Of a stretch of 64,000 bases of DNA, positions 34,405-44,021 are shown one piece after another. Below the pieces are notes generated by a model. That model was given only the letters and a program-made list of their open reading frames with translations, searched no databases and had not been told where the DNA came from. Positions within the stretch are counted from its first letter, which is position 1, and each line of letters starts with the position of its first letter. A program made the position numbers and the translations under genes. Source of the DNA: VXNE01 sp965205735 (GTDB taxonomy: Bacteria > Pseudomonadota > Gammaproteobacteria > Pseudomonadales > Azotimanducaceae); the NCBI GenBank assembly GCA_965205735.1, contig OZ242179.1, forward strand, positions 3,224,001 through 3,288,000. The letters run 5' to 3'.

Positions 34405-35505
34405 TCAGCTCTTCGACTGGAGAGCGCCCGCGGGGTCCCTGCGTGGGTCGAAGGCGTCGCGTACCGCTTCGCCCGTAAAAATGAGAAGCGTCAGCATGAC
34501 CGCGAGCGTGGTGAAAGTGGTCAGCACGAGCCAGGGCGCATGGATATTGGCGCGACCTTGCGCCAGCAGGCGGCCGAGCGACGGCGAGTCCGCCGGCAGT
34601 CCGAAGCCGAGGAAATCAAGAGACGTGAGCACGGTGATCGATCCGGTCAGGATGAAGGGAAGGAAGGTGATGGTCGCCACCATGGCGTTCGGCAGCACGT
34701 GCCGCACCATGATCCTGAGATCGGTGACGCCCAGGGCGCGGGCGGCATCGATGTATTGGAAGTTCCGCGCGCGCAGGAATTCCGCGCGCACGACCGCGAC
34801 CAGGGCCATCCAACTGAAGAGGGTCAGGATGCCCAGCAGCCAGAACACGTTGGACTCGACGATACTGGCGAGGATGATCAGTATGAACAGCGTGGGAAGC
34901 CCCGCCCAGATCTCGACGAAACGTTGGGCGAAGAGGTCGACCTTGCCGCCGAAATAGCCCTGAAGACCGCCGGCGCAGACGCCGATAATCGAGCTAATAA
35001 ACGTCAGGACGAGGCCGAACAGGAACGATAGCCGCGCGCCGTATATGAGCGAGGCCAATACGTCCTTGCCGACGTTATCGGTGCCCAGCAAGTGTTCCCT
35101 GGAAGGCGGATAGGGGGCGGTGCCGGGCAGGTAGTAGTCGATGGTGTTGTAGCTGAAGGGAATCGGCGGCCACATCATCCAGCCCCCCTTGTCGTGGATG
35201 AGGTCCTGGACAAAAAGCTCCCGATAGTCGGCCTCGACTTTGAATACGCCGCCGAATTCCGTCTCGGCATACTTCTTGAACAGGGGGAAGTAGTAGCGGT
35301 CTTCGTATTGGATCACCAGCGGCTTGTCGTTGGCGATGAACTCGGCGAAGAGCGTAAAGATGAACAGGGCAAGGAATATGCGAAGCGACCAGTAGCCACG
35401 CTTGTTCGCGCGGAAATTGGCCCATCGTCGGCGCGTCAGCGGACTGGCGCGCCAGCGTTGCCTGGCGACCGGATCCACGGAGATGTTCGCTTCGCCCACG
35501 ATCAC
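34405..35505 (-). CDS. yejE: Peptide ABC transporter permease, YejE-like
   Basis: 366 aa from GTG 35505, overlapping the yejB stop (GTGA). One N-terminal membrane helix (RIFLALFIFTLFAEFI) is followed by a long periplasmic segment ending HLLGTDNVGKDVLASLIYG, then the five-helix permease core with the EAA-like loop AARALGVTDLRIMVRHVLPNA. PFSYNTIDYYLPGTAPYPPS before the core is typical of YejE. It imports oligopeptides (microcin C uptake in E. coli) with YejB and YejA. No YejF ATPase gene follows; the next gene leftward is the unrelated Uma2. Confidence 0.9.
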   Translation of the reverse strand: MIVGEANISVDPVARQRWRASPLTRRRWANFRANKRGYWSLRIFLALFIFTLFAEFIANDKPLVIQYEDRYYFPLFKKYAETEFGGVFKVEADYRELFVQDLIHDKGGWMMWPPIPFSYNTIDYYLPGTAPYPPSREHLLGTDNVGKDVLASLIYGARLSFLFGLVLTFISSIIGVCAGGLQGYFGGKVDLFAQRFVEIWAGLPTLFILIILASIVESNVFWLLGILTLFSWMALVAVVRAEFLRARNFQYIDAARALGVTDLRIMVRHVLPNAMVATITFLPFILTGSITVLTSLDFLGFGLPADSPSLGRLLAQGRANIHAPWLVLTTFTTLAVMLTLLIFTGEAVRDAFDPRRDPAGALQSKS

Positions 35506-36623
35506 GTTCCCCTGGTTTCGAAATCTATTCGCGGATCCACCAGGGTGTAGACGAGATCGGCGATGAGCTGCGTCACGAGGCCCAGTAGGGTAAACACGAA
35601 AAGCGTGCCGAACACGATCGGATAGTCCCGCGACATGATGGCCTCGAATCCCAGCAGCCCGATGCCCCGCAGCGAGAATATGACTTCGATCAGGATGCCG
35701 CCGGTGAAGAGTATGCCGAGCAGCGCGGCCGGAAATCCGGCGATGACTATGAGCATGGCGTTACGGAACACGTGGAAGTACAACACGCGTGTCGGTGTCA
35801 GTCCTTTCGACCGGGCGGTCAGAACATACTGCTTGTTGATCTCGTCCAGGAACGAGTTTTTCGTCAGCATGGTCAACGTCGCGAAACTTCCCGCGACCAG
35901 GGCGGCGACGGGCATGGCGAGGTGATGGACCCGGTCCTCGACCTGTTCCCAGAACGTGAGCTCGGAATAGTTGTCCGATATCAGTCCGCGCAGCGGAAAC
36001 CAGTCGAAGTACTCGCCGCCACAGAACAGGATGATGAGCAGCATCGCCAGAATGAACGCGGGGATCGCGTAGCCGATCAGGATCACAAAGCTGGTCCAGA
36101 TATCGAACTGCGTGCCGTCGTGGACCGCCTTCCGTATCCCTAAGGGAAGCGAAATCGTGTAGACGATGAGCAGCGTTGCGACACCGAGCGACAGCGAGAC
36201 GGGCAAACGCTCTATCACGAGGTCGACCACCGGGACATCCTGGTAGAAGCTGTCGCCGAAATCGAACGAGAAGTAGTTCTTCAACATCTGGAAGAACCGG
36301 ACATGCGCCGGCTTGTCGAAGCCGAACTGCTTTTCCAGTTCCGCGATGAGTTCCGGGTCAATCCCCCGCGCGAATTCATAGCTGCTCTGGCCGCCCGCTT
36401 CCATGCCGCTGGGAGCGCCGCCTCCGCCGCCGACCATCGCGGTTGCGGCAACGCTCTCGCCCTGAATTCGAGCGATGGCCTGATCGACCGGTCCGCCCGG
36501 CGCTGCCTGGATGATGATGAAGTTCACGAGCATGATGCCGATCAATGTCGGCAACATCAGGGCGAGCCTGCGAGAGAGATAGGACGAGCCGATCCTGGTC
36601 GCGAATTCCCGGATTTTCTGCAT
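35502..36623 (-). CDS. yejB: Peptide ABC transporter permease, YejB-like
   Basis: 373 aa. An N-terminal helix (RRLALMLPTLIGIMLVNFII) precedes a periplasmic loop with APGGPVDQAIARIQG and a Gly-rich insert, then EKQFGFDKPAHVRFF and the permease core with TARSKGLTPTRVLYFHVFRNA. This is the YejB pattern. It is in one leftward unit between the yejA copies and yejE, 19 nt after the broken yejA. Confidence 0.92.
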   Translation of the reverse strand: MQKIREFATRIGSSYLSRRLALMLPTLIGIMLVNFIIIQAAPGGPVDQAIARIQGESVAATAMVGGGGGAPSGMEAGGQSSYEFARGIDPELIAELEKQFGFDKPAHVRFFQMLKNYFSFDFGDSFYQDVPVVDLVIERLPVSLSLGVATLLIVYTISLPLGIRKAVHDGTQFDIWTSFVILIGYAIPAFILAMLLIILFCGGEYFDWFPLRGLISDNYSELTFWEQVEDRVHHLAMPVAALVAGSFATLTMLTKNSFLDEINKQYVLTARSKGLTPTRVLYFHVFRNAMLIVIAGFPAALLGILFTGGILIEVIFSLRGIGLLGFEAIMSRDYPIVFGTLFVFTLLGLVTQLIADLVYTLVDPRIDFETRGT

Positions 36624-36642
36624 GGTCTGGAACCGATCCTCG

Positions 36643-37992
36643 CTAGTTACTCTTCAGGCCGGCGATCCCGGCATCCACCCGGGCGCTCTTTTCCTTGTCC
36701 AGCCACCACAAGTGCGGGAATCCTGTCCAGTTCATGTGCTCGACGCCGAGAGCCGGATGACCAAACCTGTCCCAGTATACGAGATGGCGGCCGACGGGAT
36801 GCCCTTCGGGTATGACGTAGAAGTTCCAGAGTAGCACCCGGTCCAACGCCTGTCCGGCAACATTCATTTCCACTTCCGTCGTGGCGTCCGCGATCTTTTC
36901 CACAAGGACGTCCACCACGGGATTCTTGATGCCGGCGTAGTTGGCCATGTTGGGCTGGTCGGCCCGACGCGAAGTGAACTGGCTGCGCAGCCGCACCGGA
37001 ATGGGAACTGTGTAGGTGTAGAACTTGCGCATGGTCGCGTCGTAGTCGTAGTGTCGGAGTCGATTGACCATGAGGTTGCTCTCGACCTTGCGCAGGATCG
37101 CATCCACGCCCAAGCGCTAGAGGTTTTCCACGAAGGGTACCAGCATGCGTTCGTATTCGGCGGAAGAGATGATGAGTTCGAAGCTGAAGGGTTCTCCGGT
37201 TCTGGCGTTGACGCGTTTGAAATCCTTGACCACCCAGCCGGCCTCGACGAGTAGCGCGTCGGCCTCGAGCAGCGTATCGCGGTTGCGTCCGAAAAGGTCG
37301 TTCTTGGGCAGCGGCACCGGTTGCGCAAAGACGCGCTCGGGCACCTGTTCGCGAAATGGTTCCAGGAGCTTGAGTTCCGCGATCGTTGGCAGCCCCTTCG
37401 CCTGCATCCCGGAGCGCATGAAGTAGCTGTTGTTGCGCTCCATGCCGCTGTGCCAGTAGACGCGATTCGCCCACTCGAAGTTGTAGGCGAGCGCCAGCGC
37501 CTCGCGCACGCGAATGTCCTCACGCGAATGTCCTCACGCGAATGTCCTTGAACGGATCGCGGCGATTATTGAGAACGATGCAGTGGTGCATGCCGTAGGC
37601 CGTCCCCATGACGTAGGTTTCCTTCTTGAACAGCCCCCGGTGATAGCCGGCGAAATCGTAGGCCGTGGCGAAGGTGCTTTCGTTCTGATCGCGGTAGTAG
37701 TCGACAGTTCGTCTTCCGACTTCCGCATGAGAGGTTCGTACAGATGCGTGCCGATTCTCGGGTCCAGGGTGACCCCCACCAATCCCTTGTCGACATAGGC
37801 GTGCACGTTGTTGAACGTGCCGACGATGGACATTCGAACCGTTCCGCCTTTCGGCGTATCCGGATACGCATAGTCGAAGCGCGGCATGTCCTTCGGGTAC
37901 TTCAGGTCGCCGAAGTACGCGAAGCCGTGGCTCGGCTCCCCCGCCGCTCCGAAGACGGGAAGAAGCATCAGGAAGCAGGCAAAGAAACGCAC
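36643..37992 (-). pseudogene. yejA: Broken copy of yejA (deletion, repeat-driven frameshift, amber stop)
   Basis: It starts near GTG 37992 with a signal-peptide-like RFFACFLMLLPVFGAAG, then HGFAYFGDLKYPKDMPRFDY. After KSEDEL about half a kilobase present in the intact neighbour is missing and the frame changes. A 14-bp unit repeated three times at 37508-37549 adds 28 bp and shifts the frame again. An amber TAG at 37117-37119 replaces the Lys of FVENLKRLG in the intact copy. The remainder to 36643 is intact and ends LWWLDKEKSARVDAG. It cannot make a functional solute-binding protein. Confidence 0.92.
37508..37549. repeat. Three tandem copies of a 14-bp unit inside the yejA pseudogene
   Basis: ACGCGAATGTCCTC at 37508-37521 and 37522-37535, then ACGCGAATGTCCTT at 37536-37549. 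The intact yejA has one copy at this place (encoding FKDIRVRE). The 28-bp expansion shifts the frame and looks like replication slippage. Confidence 0.95.
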
Positions 37993-38015
37993 TGGCAACG
38001 CCACCCCCTGATCGC

Positions 38016-39905
38016 CTACTCGTCTCTCAATCCGGCCAGGCCAGCTTCCACCCGGGCGTTCTTTTCCTTGTCGAGCCACCATAGGTGCAAACCGGTCCAG
38101 TTCATGTGTTCTCGACCCATGGGAGGGTGGCCGAACCGGTCCCAGTACACGGGGTGACGCCCGAGCGGACATCCTTCGGGAATGACGTAGAAGTTCCAGA
38201 GCAACACCCGGTCCAGCGCCCGTCCGGCTGTGTTCATCTCCGCTTCGGTCCTGGCATTCAGGACCTTCTCCACCAGCAAGTCCACCACGGGATTCTTGAT
38301 GCCCGGCAAGTTTGTCTGTGCCGGCTGGTCGGCGGACTGCGACTTGTAGCTGCTGCGCATGCGCGCCGGGATCGGGACCATGAACGTATAGATCTTGCGT
38401 ATGGTCGCGTCGAAGTCGTAGTTTCGCAGCCGATTCGTCATCAGGTTGCTTTCGAGCTTGCGCAACACCGCGTCTATGCCCAAGCGCTTGAGGTTTTCGA
38501 CGAAGGGCACCAGCATGCGCTCGTGGAGGCCGTACCTGACGATGAACTCCACCGTGAACGGCTCTCCGGTCTGGGCGTTGACGCGCTTGAAGTCCTTGAT
38601 CACCCAGCCCGCTTCGACCAGCAGCGCGTCGGCCTGGAGCAGCGTATCGCGGTTGCGTCCGAAAGGTTCGTTCTGCGGCAGCGGCACGGGATGCGTGAAT
38701 ACCCGCTCCGGCACCTGGTCGCGCAACGGTTCCAGGATCTCGAGTTCGGCCGCGGACGGCAGCCCCCTGGCCTGCATTCCCGAGCGCATGAAGTAGCTGT
38801 TGTTGCGTTCCAGGCCGCTGTGCCAGTAGACGCGGTTCGCCCAATCGAAGTTGTAGGCCAGCGTCAGCGCCTCCCTGACCCGAATGTCCTTGAACAGGTC
38901 AAGACGGTTGTTGAGGACGACGCTCTCGTGCATGCCGTAGGAATAACCCATTCTGTAGGTTTCCTTCTTGAACAGCCCCTGGCGTTGGGCCTCGAAATCG
39001 TAGGCCGTGTGGAAGTGGCCTTCATCCTCCTCGAAGAACAAATCCACGAAACCCGCCCTGAGCGCCTGGAGCATGACGTTCCTGTCAAAGTAATACGTGT
39101 ACACGATGCGGTCGAAATTGTGGTGGCCGAGGTTGACGTTGAGATCCCTGCCCCAATAGTCCTCCACCCTTTCGAAGACCACCTTGTGTCCGACCTCCAC
39201 CTCGGCCAACCGATAGGCGCCGTTGCCGAGCGGCGGCTCGAGGGTTGTGGCGGTGAAGTCTCTCTCCTCCCAGTAGTGTCTGGGCAGCGTTGTGAAACGG
39301 GCGGTGAGAACGACCAGTGGCGGGCCCGTTTCCGCGTCCTCGGTGAAATAGAACCTGAACGACCGGGGTCCCGTCTGCTCAACCCTGTCGAAGTCGCGGT
39401 AGTAGATTTTCCAACTGATGGACGCCTTGGTCTTCAGCATTTTGAAGGTCCACAGAACGTCGTCGACGGTCACCGGTTCGCCGTCGTGCCAGTAGGCGTT
39501 GTCGCGCAACGTGTAGGCGACCCAACTGTAGTCGTCGGCCACCTCCACGCTTTCCGCGAGCAGGCCGTAGTAGGAAGCCAGTTCGTCTTCGGACCACCGC
39601 ATGAGGTGGTCGTAGACCCTTGAACTCAGCCTGGTATCCATGAAGGGCGTGAGATTCCCCTTGTCGACATAGGGATGCACGTTGTTGAAGTTGCCGACGA
39701 TGGACAGGTTGATCTGTCCCCCTTTCGGGGCGTCCGGGTTTGCGTAGTCGAAGTGCGCCATGTCCTTCGGGTACTTCAGATTGCCGAAATACCCAAAGCC
39801 GTGGGCGGTCTCTCCCGTCGCAACGAGTGCGGGAAGAAACAACAGGGCGCCAGCCAAGCTCGCCGACCTCCACCGGATTCCTGTGACACCTCTCACTGAA
39901 TGCAC
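38016..39905 (-). CDS. yejA: Extracellular peptide-binding protein, YejA-like (intact copy)
   Basis: 629 aa from GTG 39905; GTG 39896 is an alternative. The signal peptide is SLAGALLFLPALVATGETAHG. The mature protein opens FGYFGNLKYPKDMAHFDYAN, the YejA hallmark, and ends WFLDKEK-like (LWWLDKEKNARVEAG). It should capture periplasmic oligopeptides for YejBE. The broken copy lies immediately downstream, so yejA was duplicated in tandem and one copy decayed. Confidence 0.92.
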   Translation of the reverse strand: MHSVRGVTGIRWRSASLAGALLFLPALVATGETAHGFGYFGNLKYPKDMAHFDYANPDAPKGGQINLSIVGNFNNVHPYVDKGNLTPFMDTRLSSRVYDHLMRWSEDELASYYGLLAESVEVADDYSWVAYTLRDNAYWHDGEPVTVDDVLWTFKMLKTKASISWKIYYRDFDRVEQTGPRSFRFYFTEDAETGPPLVVLTARFTTLPRHYWEERDFTATTLEPPLGNGAYRLAEVEVGHKVVFERVEDYWGRDLNVNLGHHNFDRIVYTYYFDRNVMLQALRAGFVDLFFEEDEGHFHTAYDFEAQRQGLFKKETYRMGYSYGMHESVVLNNRLDLFKDIRVREALTLAYNFDWANRVYWHSGLERNNSYFMRSGMQARGLPSAAELEILEPLRDQVPERVFTHPVPLPQNEPFGRNRDTLLQADALLVEAGWVIKDFKRVNAQTGEPFTVEFIVRYGLHERMLVPFVENLKRLGIDAVLRKLESNLMTNRLRNYDFDATIRKIYTFMVPIPARMRSSYKSQSADQPAQTNLPGIKNPVVDLLVEKVLNARTEAEMNTAGRALDRVLLWNFYVIPEGCPLGRHPVYWDRFGHPPMGREHMNWTGLHLWWLDKEKNARVEAGLAGLRDE

Positions 39906-39931
39906 AGTACTCGACACTTTGGTGTGCCTGG

Positions 39932-40681
39932 CTAGCGCTCGGAACGGTCTTTGCGGTCGGAAATGAGTTGGCCCAGCTTCTTGCCCACCGACTCCAGAAG
40001 CGGCACGTCCTCGTCGGTGATGCCGCGCACCGATATTGCGACATCCGGCGAAATCTCGACGCGCGACCACCGATCGAGGGAACCTGCCTTGGGCTGTCGG
40101 CTGCGCGCGCGCGTTTGCAGTTCCGAGAGAGCGTCTCCCAATTCCGTCTCGGTTTCCTGCGCGGGGTCTGCCGCCTCGTCCCAGTCCTCTCCGGCGCTGG
40201 CGTCTCCCGATGGCGTTGCGGGTTCCGCAGCCATTGCCCGGGAAAAACGCCGTTTTGGCGGTGTTTTGTCGTCGGATTCGAACGCGTATGGCTTGGGACG
40301 TTCACGGACCTCTGTCGCAGACCAGGAGGCTTCCATCGCCGCCAGCCGCGCGCGGGGCGAGCGCTCGGCTGGCGCGGCCCCACGGGCCAGGGCCGTCGCG
40401 ACCGGCGTCTCCCCATCCGCCACCCGAGCGATGAGTTCGGCGGAAACGCGACCGAATATTGCCTGCATCGCGTTCAGGGACACCGCTTCGATTTCACCGG
40501 CTTCTTCCGCCTCCCGGATGCGGCGAATACACAGGAGTCGGTCCATCACGAGTTTCGGGTAGCGGGTTCGGGGGCCTCGACGCCCTACCTTCGGGATGAG
40601 CCCTATCTGCACGTAGTAGGCAATGGTCCGTCGGTCGAACCCGGTTGCCCGCTCTAGCTCCTCGGTCGTAAAGCTGCGCAT
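39932..40681 (-). CDS. MerR-family transcriptional regulator with a long disordered tail
   Basis: 249 aa. Residues 1-75 form a MerR winged helix: FTTEELERATGFDRRTIAYY is the recognition helix-turn-helix, followed by VQIGLIPKVGRRGPRTRYP. The remaining 170 residues are rich in Ala, Arg, Glu and Pro without an obvious effector domain, apart from a C-terminal block VEISPDVAISVRGITDEDVP that looks folded. It diverges from the ARPP-1 gene over a 122-bp region with an inverted repeat, and also lies upstream of yejA on the same strand. Control of the ARPP-1 gene is the likelier role. Confidence 0.85.
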   Translation of the reverse strand: MRSFTTEELERATGFDRRTIAYYVQIGLIPKVGRRGPRTRYPKLVMDRLLCIRRIREAEEAGEIEAVSLNAMQAIFGRVSAELIARVADGETPVATALARGAAPAERSPRARLAAMEASWSATEVRERPKPYAFESDDKTPPKRRFSRAMAAEPATPSGDASAGEDWDEAADPAQETETELGDALSELQTRARSRQPKAGSLDRWSRVEISPDVAISVRGITDEDVPLLESVGKKLGQLISDRKDRSER

Positions 40682-40710
40682 TGCGATCCTGTGGCGAGGT
40701 GTCGTCTAGT

Positions 40711-40737
40711 GTCAACTAACTGACATCTACTGTTGAC
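40711..40737. promoter_or_regulatory. Possible MerR operator in the merR/ARPP-1 divergent region
   Basis: GTCAAC (40711-40716) and GTTGAC (40732-40737) form an inverted repeat with 15 bp between. The right arm overlaps a -35-like TTGACT (40733-40738), with TATAGG (40753-40758) as a poor -10 candidate at 14 bp. Position and symmetry suit a regulator site, but the arms are short. Confidence 0.35.
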
Positions 40738-40803
40738 TTGATCCTACAGACATATAGGCTGGCGTCACTTGGCTCTACTGACAATATAGACGGAGTTTCG
40801 CCA

Positions 40804-41817
40804 ATGCATCCAGCAAAATTCGCTATTTCTCGACTCGAAGTCGAGGCGCCGAAGACGACTCAAGGGCTTTCGATGTTCCCCCTTCGCTCGCGGTCTGAGG
40901 ACACGATTGATTACCTGCTTCTGGGCGACGCCCTCGCGACCGGACAAGTGACCGTGCGGGAAGTATCCGAGCGAGGAAGTGTCTCGGACTTGATGGTCGA
41001 CAACCGGGCGAATCAACCAGTGCTCATCATCGACGGCGAGGAATTGGTGGGCGCCAAGCAGAATCGGGTCGCGAATCTCACGCTCCTGATGCCGGCCGCC
41101 AAGTCGACATCTGTGCCGGTGACCTGCGTGGAACAGGGACGCTGGTCACCCGAGAGCAATCCGTTCGAACTGTCCCAGCGAGTGCATCACTCCCGGGGAC
41201 GAGCGGCGAAGCTAGCCAGTGTTCAAGCGTCCATGCGTTTCGAAGGCACCCGGTATTCCGACCAATCGGCCATCTGGAGGGACATCAGCGACAAGGCGAG
41301 GGCGATGGACGCGAGTTCGCCGACGGGAGCCATGGGTGCCTTGTTCGAACAACATGCATCGGCCCTTGATGAGATCGTGGGGTATTTCAGTGCGGAACCG
41401 GAGGTATGCGGCGGTATTTTCGCGATTGGCGGTCGGGTCTGCGGGCTCGACATCTTTGACAAGCCAGGGACATTCGCGGCTCTTCTGCCGAAGCTTGTGC
41501 GCAGTTATGCCATAGATGCGCTGGAACACGGCGAAGGGTCCGGGCCGTCATCGAATCCGCCTGGCGTAGAAGCGGCGCGCGAATTCCTGTCCGATCTCAT
41601 CAAAGGAGATATTGAGGAACACGAAGCCGTGGGTCTTGGACATGACATCCGCATCGCCGCCCCGGGAACCATCGCTGGTGGCCTCCTGGTTGATTCGAGT
41701 TTGCTCCACATGGTCGCATTCGCCGAGCTTCCTGATCGAATGTCGGCATTCGACTCCGGCGAGGGCTTTGCCAGGTCTCGCCACCGGCGGCAGGTGTTGC
41801 TCCGCAATGAGGCCTGA
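40804..41817 (+). CDS. ARPP-1 domain protein
   Basis: 337 aa from ATG 40804, preceded by CGGAG. The sequence shows the ARPP-1 pattern: GLSMFPLRSR near the start, DYLLLGDALATGQVTVREVSE, PVLIIDGEELVGAKQNRVAN and VPVTCVEQGRW. IDGEELVGAKQNR is the most characteristic block. The domain name (ARG and Rhodanese-Phosphatase-superfamily-associated) comes from comparative genomics; its biochemistry is not established. It is divergent from a MerR-type regulator and not co-transcribed with anything obvious. Confidence 0.8.
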   Translation: MHPAKFAISRLEVEAPKTTQGLSMFPLRSRSEDTIDYLLLGDALATGQVTVREVSERGSVSDLMVDNRANQPVLIIDGEELVGAKQNRVANLTLLMPAAKSTSVPVTCVEQGRWSPESNPFELSQRVHHSRGRAAKLASVQASMRFEGTRYSDQSAIWRDISDKARAMDASSPTGAMGALFEQHASALDEIVGYFSAEPEVCGGIFAIGGRVCGLDIFDKPGTFAALLPKLVRSYAIDALEHGEGSGPSSNPPGVEAAREFLSDLIKGDIEEHEAVGLGHDIRIAAPGTIAGGLLVDSSLLHMVAFAELPDRMSAFDSGEGFARSRHRRQVLLRNEA

Positions 41818-41880
41818 ACGTGGAATCTCGTGCCATTTGCCCCTATGGTGACCAGCCAACGCGAAACGATTTCCCGCCGC

Positions 41881-42876
41881 ATGCACATCGAAACGCCGTA
41901 CCTGCTCTTCATCGGCGATGCCAGGGACGCGCTGGCCGCCAAGACCGGGCTGGGAATCGTCGACTGGCGGCCGGACGCTGTCGCTGGCCAGATGCGGCTT
42001 CCAGGTTGCGGCGCGGATCTGGGCGTTGCCGAGCTGTCGATCTCAGACGCCGCGCGTGCCGGTGCCAGGACCCTGGTCATCGGCGCCGTCAATCCGGGCG
42101 GTGTGCTACCGCATGCATGGCGCGTCCACGTCGTCGAGGCCCTGGAAGCGGGATTGGATGTCGCCAGCGGCATGCATGTGCGCCTTGCCGACATACCCGA
42201 GATCGCGGAGGCCGCGCGACGTTTCGGCGGGCGTTTGTTCGACGTGCGCCACGCGGTCGAATCGTTTCACACGGCGAGCGGTCGCAAACGCACCGGCAAA
42301 CGGCTGCTGACGGTAGGCACCGACTGTTCCGTGGGCAAGAAGTACGCCGCCCTTGCCATCGAACGGGAACTGTTGCGGCGTGGCGTGGACGCCGACTACC
42401 GGGCGACGGGTCAGACGGGCATTCTGATTTCGGGCTCGGGTATCGCCATCGATGCGGTAGTCGCCGACTTCGCGGCGGGGGCGGCGGAGGCATTGTCGCC
42501 GGACAACAACGCTAACCACTGGGACGTGGTAGAAGGCCAGGGTTCGCTGTTCCACCCATCCTTCGCAAGCGTCAGCCTGGCGCTGCTGCACGGGACCCAG
42601 CCCGACGCTTTCGTGGTCTGCCACGAGCCGACCCGCGGCACCATGCGCAATGTCGAAACGCCCATCGCGCGGATTGAAGACGTGATCGCCGAAACCACCG
42701 CGCTTGGGCGCCTGACCAATCCCGACATCCGCTGCGCCGGTATCGCCATGGATACCTCGGCGCTCGCGGCGGAGGATGCGGCGCACGTCGTCGAGAAAAC
42801 CGCGCGTCAATTCAATCTGCCGGCATGCGATCCGATCCGGCAAGGCGTCGGCGTCATCGTCGATCGGTTGCTGTGA
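41881..42876 (+). CDS. dgcN: DUF1611 protein, DgcN-like N-acyltransferase
   Basis: 331 aa from ATG 41881 (an upstream GTG would add 17 unconserved residues). The N-terminal domain opens ETPYLLFIGDARDALAAKTG and has VIGAVNPGG. The C-terminal P-loop domain has LLTVGTDCSVGKKYAALA (P-loop-like GTDCSVGKK). DUF1611 proteins next to a dipeptide-epimerase-like enzyme have been described as DgcN, an N-acetyltransferase acting on D-glutamate in marine bacteria. The next gene here is that epimerase-like partner. Confidence 0.85.
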   Translation: MHIETPYLLFIGDARDALAAKTGLGIVDWRPDAVAGQMRLPGCGADLGVAELSISDAARAGARTLVIGAVNPGGVLPHAWRVHVVEALEAGLDVASGMHVRLADIPEIAEAARRFGGRLFDVRHAVESFHTASGRKRTGKRLLTVGTDCSVGKKYAALAIERELLRRGVDADYRATGQTGILISGSGIAIDAVVADFAAGAAEALSPDNNANHWDVVEGQGSLFHPSFASVSLALLHGTQPDAFVVCHEPTRGTMRNVETPIARIEDVIAETTALGRLTNPDIRCAGIAMDTSALAAEDAAHVVEKTARQFNLPACDPIRQGVGVIVDRLL

Positions 42877-43049
42877 TTCCGTTCGAAGTCTGGGCGGGCG
42901 TCTTGGGCGCGGTCGAGCCGGGTGGCCTATGCCCATGATGGAACTCCGACGCGCGCGGCGTTTCCAATATCCCATGCGGGTCGTAGTCCGCCGGAGTCCG
43001 GCGCTCTCATGACCAGAGAGAAACCCCGATATTGGTGGCGCGCCGTTGC

Positions 43050-44021
43050 ATGAAGGTTACTGCCCAACTACAGGACTGGCCCATCGCGCGCCCGTTCACC
43101 ATATCCCGGGGGACGAAGCGCACAGCCGAGGTCGTCGTGGCGACGGTGACCGACGGCGCGTTCCGCGGCCGGGGTGAATGCGTCCCCTATTCCCGCTACG
43201 GCGAAACGAGACAGGACATCGTTCGGATGATCGAGGGATTTCGCGGCCCGTTCGACCGCGCCGCGCTGGCGAATGTCCTTCCTGCCGGCGCGGCGCGCAA
43301 CGCGCTTGATTGCGCGTTGTGGGACCTGGCTGCGAAACGCAGCGGTCGCGCAGCGTGGAAGCTGGTGGGCGTTCCGCGGCCCGTCGATGTCGTCACGGCG
43401 CTCACCTTGAGTCTCGACTCGCCCGAAAGGATGGGTGAACGCGCGCGCGACGCACGCGACCGCGCGCTCCTGAAAGCAAAGCTGGGAACGGATTCTGTTG
43501 CCCTGGACATTGAACGGCTGCGCGTTGTGCGGGCCAATGCGCCTGCAGCGCGTCTCATCGTCGACGCCAACGAAGGCTGGACCCTCGCGGCGCTGGAGGC
43601 GTTCGTTCCGGCGGCTTTGGAGGCCGGCGTCGAGTTGATCGAGCAGCCACTGGCGGAAGGCGCGGATGCAGATCTCGCGGGGTTTCATTCGCCGGTCCTC
43701 CTGTGCGCCGACGAGAGCATCCGCGACGGCTCGAACCTGGCCGCCGTCGCGGAGCGCTACCAGGCGGTGAACATCAAGCTGGACAAGACCGGCGGCTTGA
43801 CGCGTGCGCTGGCCCTGGCGAGGGAAGCACGCGCAAGGGACATGGTCGTCGTGGTCGGTTGCATGGTGTCCACGTCGCTTTCCATGGCGCCGGCGCTGCT
43901 GCTTGCCGGATTCGCGCGCTTCGTCGATCTCGACGGTCCTCAACTCCTGGCCAAAGACCGCAATCCGGGCCTCGAATACAATGGCAGTCGTCTATCGTTT
44001 TCCGAGCACGTTTGGGGATGA
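43050..44021 (+). CDS. dgcA: Enolase-superfamily dipeptide-epimerase-like racemase (DgcA)
   Basis: 323 aa from ATG 43050. The MLE/dipeptide epimerase features are all present: KxK in LLKAKLG, metal Asp in IVDANEGW, Glu in LIEQPL, Asp in CADESI, and the second Lys in NIKLDKTGG. DgcA partners of DgcN racemise N-acetyl-D-glutamate; without the DgcN context it would be called an L-Ala-D/L-Glu epimerase. The start of the next gene overlaps its stop by ATGA. The 173 bp before it hold nothing recognisable. Confidence 0.88.
   Translation: MKVTAQLQDWPIARPFTISRGTKRTAEVVVATVTDGAFRGRGECVPYSRYGETRQDIVRMIEGFRGPFDRAALANVLPAGAARNALDCALWDLAAKRSGRAAWKLVGVPRPVDVVTALTLSLDSPERMGERARDARDRALLKAKLGTDSVALDIERLRVVRANAPAARLIVDANEGWTLAALEAFVPAALEAGVELIEQPLAEGADADLAGFHSPVLLCADESIRDGSNLAAVAERYQAVNIKLDKTGGLTRALALAREARARDMVVVVGCMVSTSLSMAPALLLAGFARFVDLDGPQLLAKDRNPGLEYNGSRLSFSEHVWG

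Noticed and set aside
37117..37119. In-frame TAG in yejA considered as pyrrolysine or readthrough
   Set aside because: The intact paralogue has Lys (AAG) here and the copy has two other lesions, so it is a nonsense mutation in a pseudogene.
37508..37549. Tandem 14-bp repeats considered as a CRISPR-like or regulatory array
   Set aside because: The units abut without spacers, lie inside a coding remnant and match a single copy in the intact paralogue; slippage explains them. No CRISPR array was seen anywhere.
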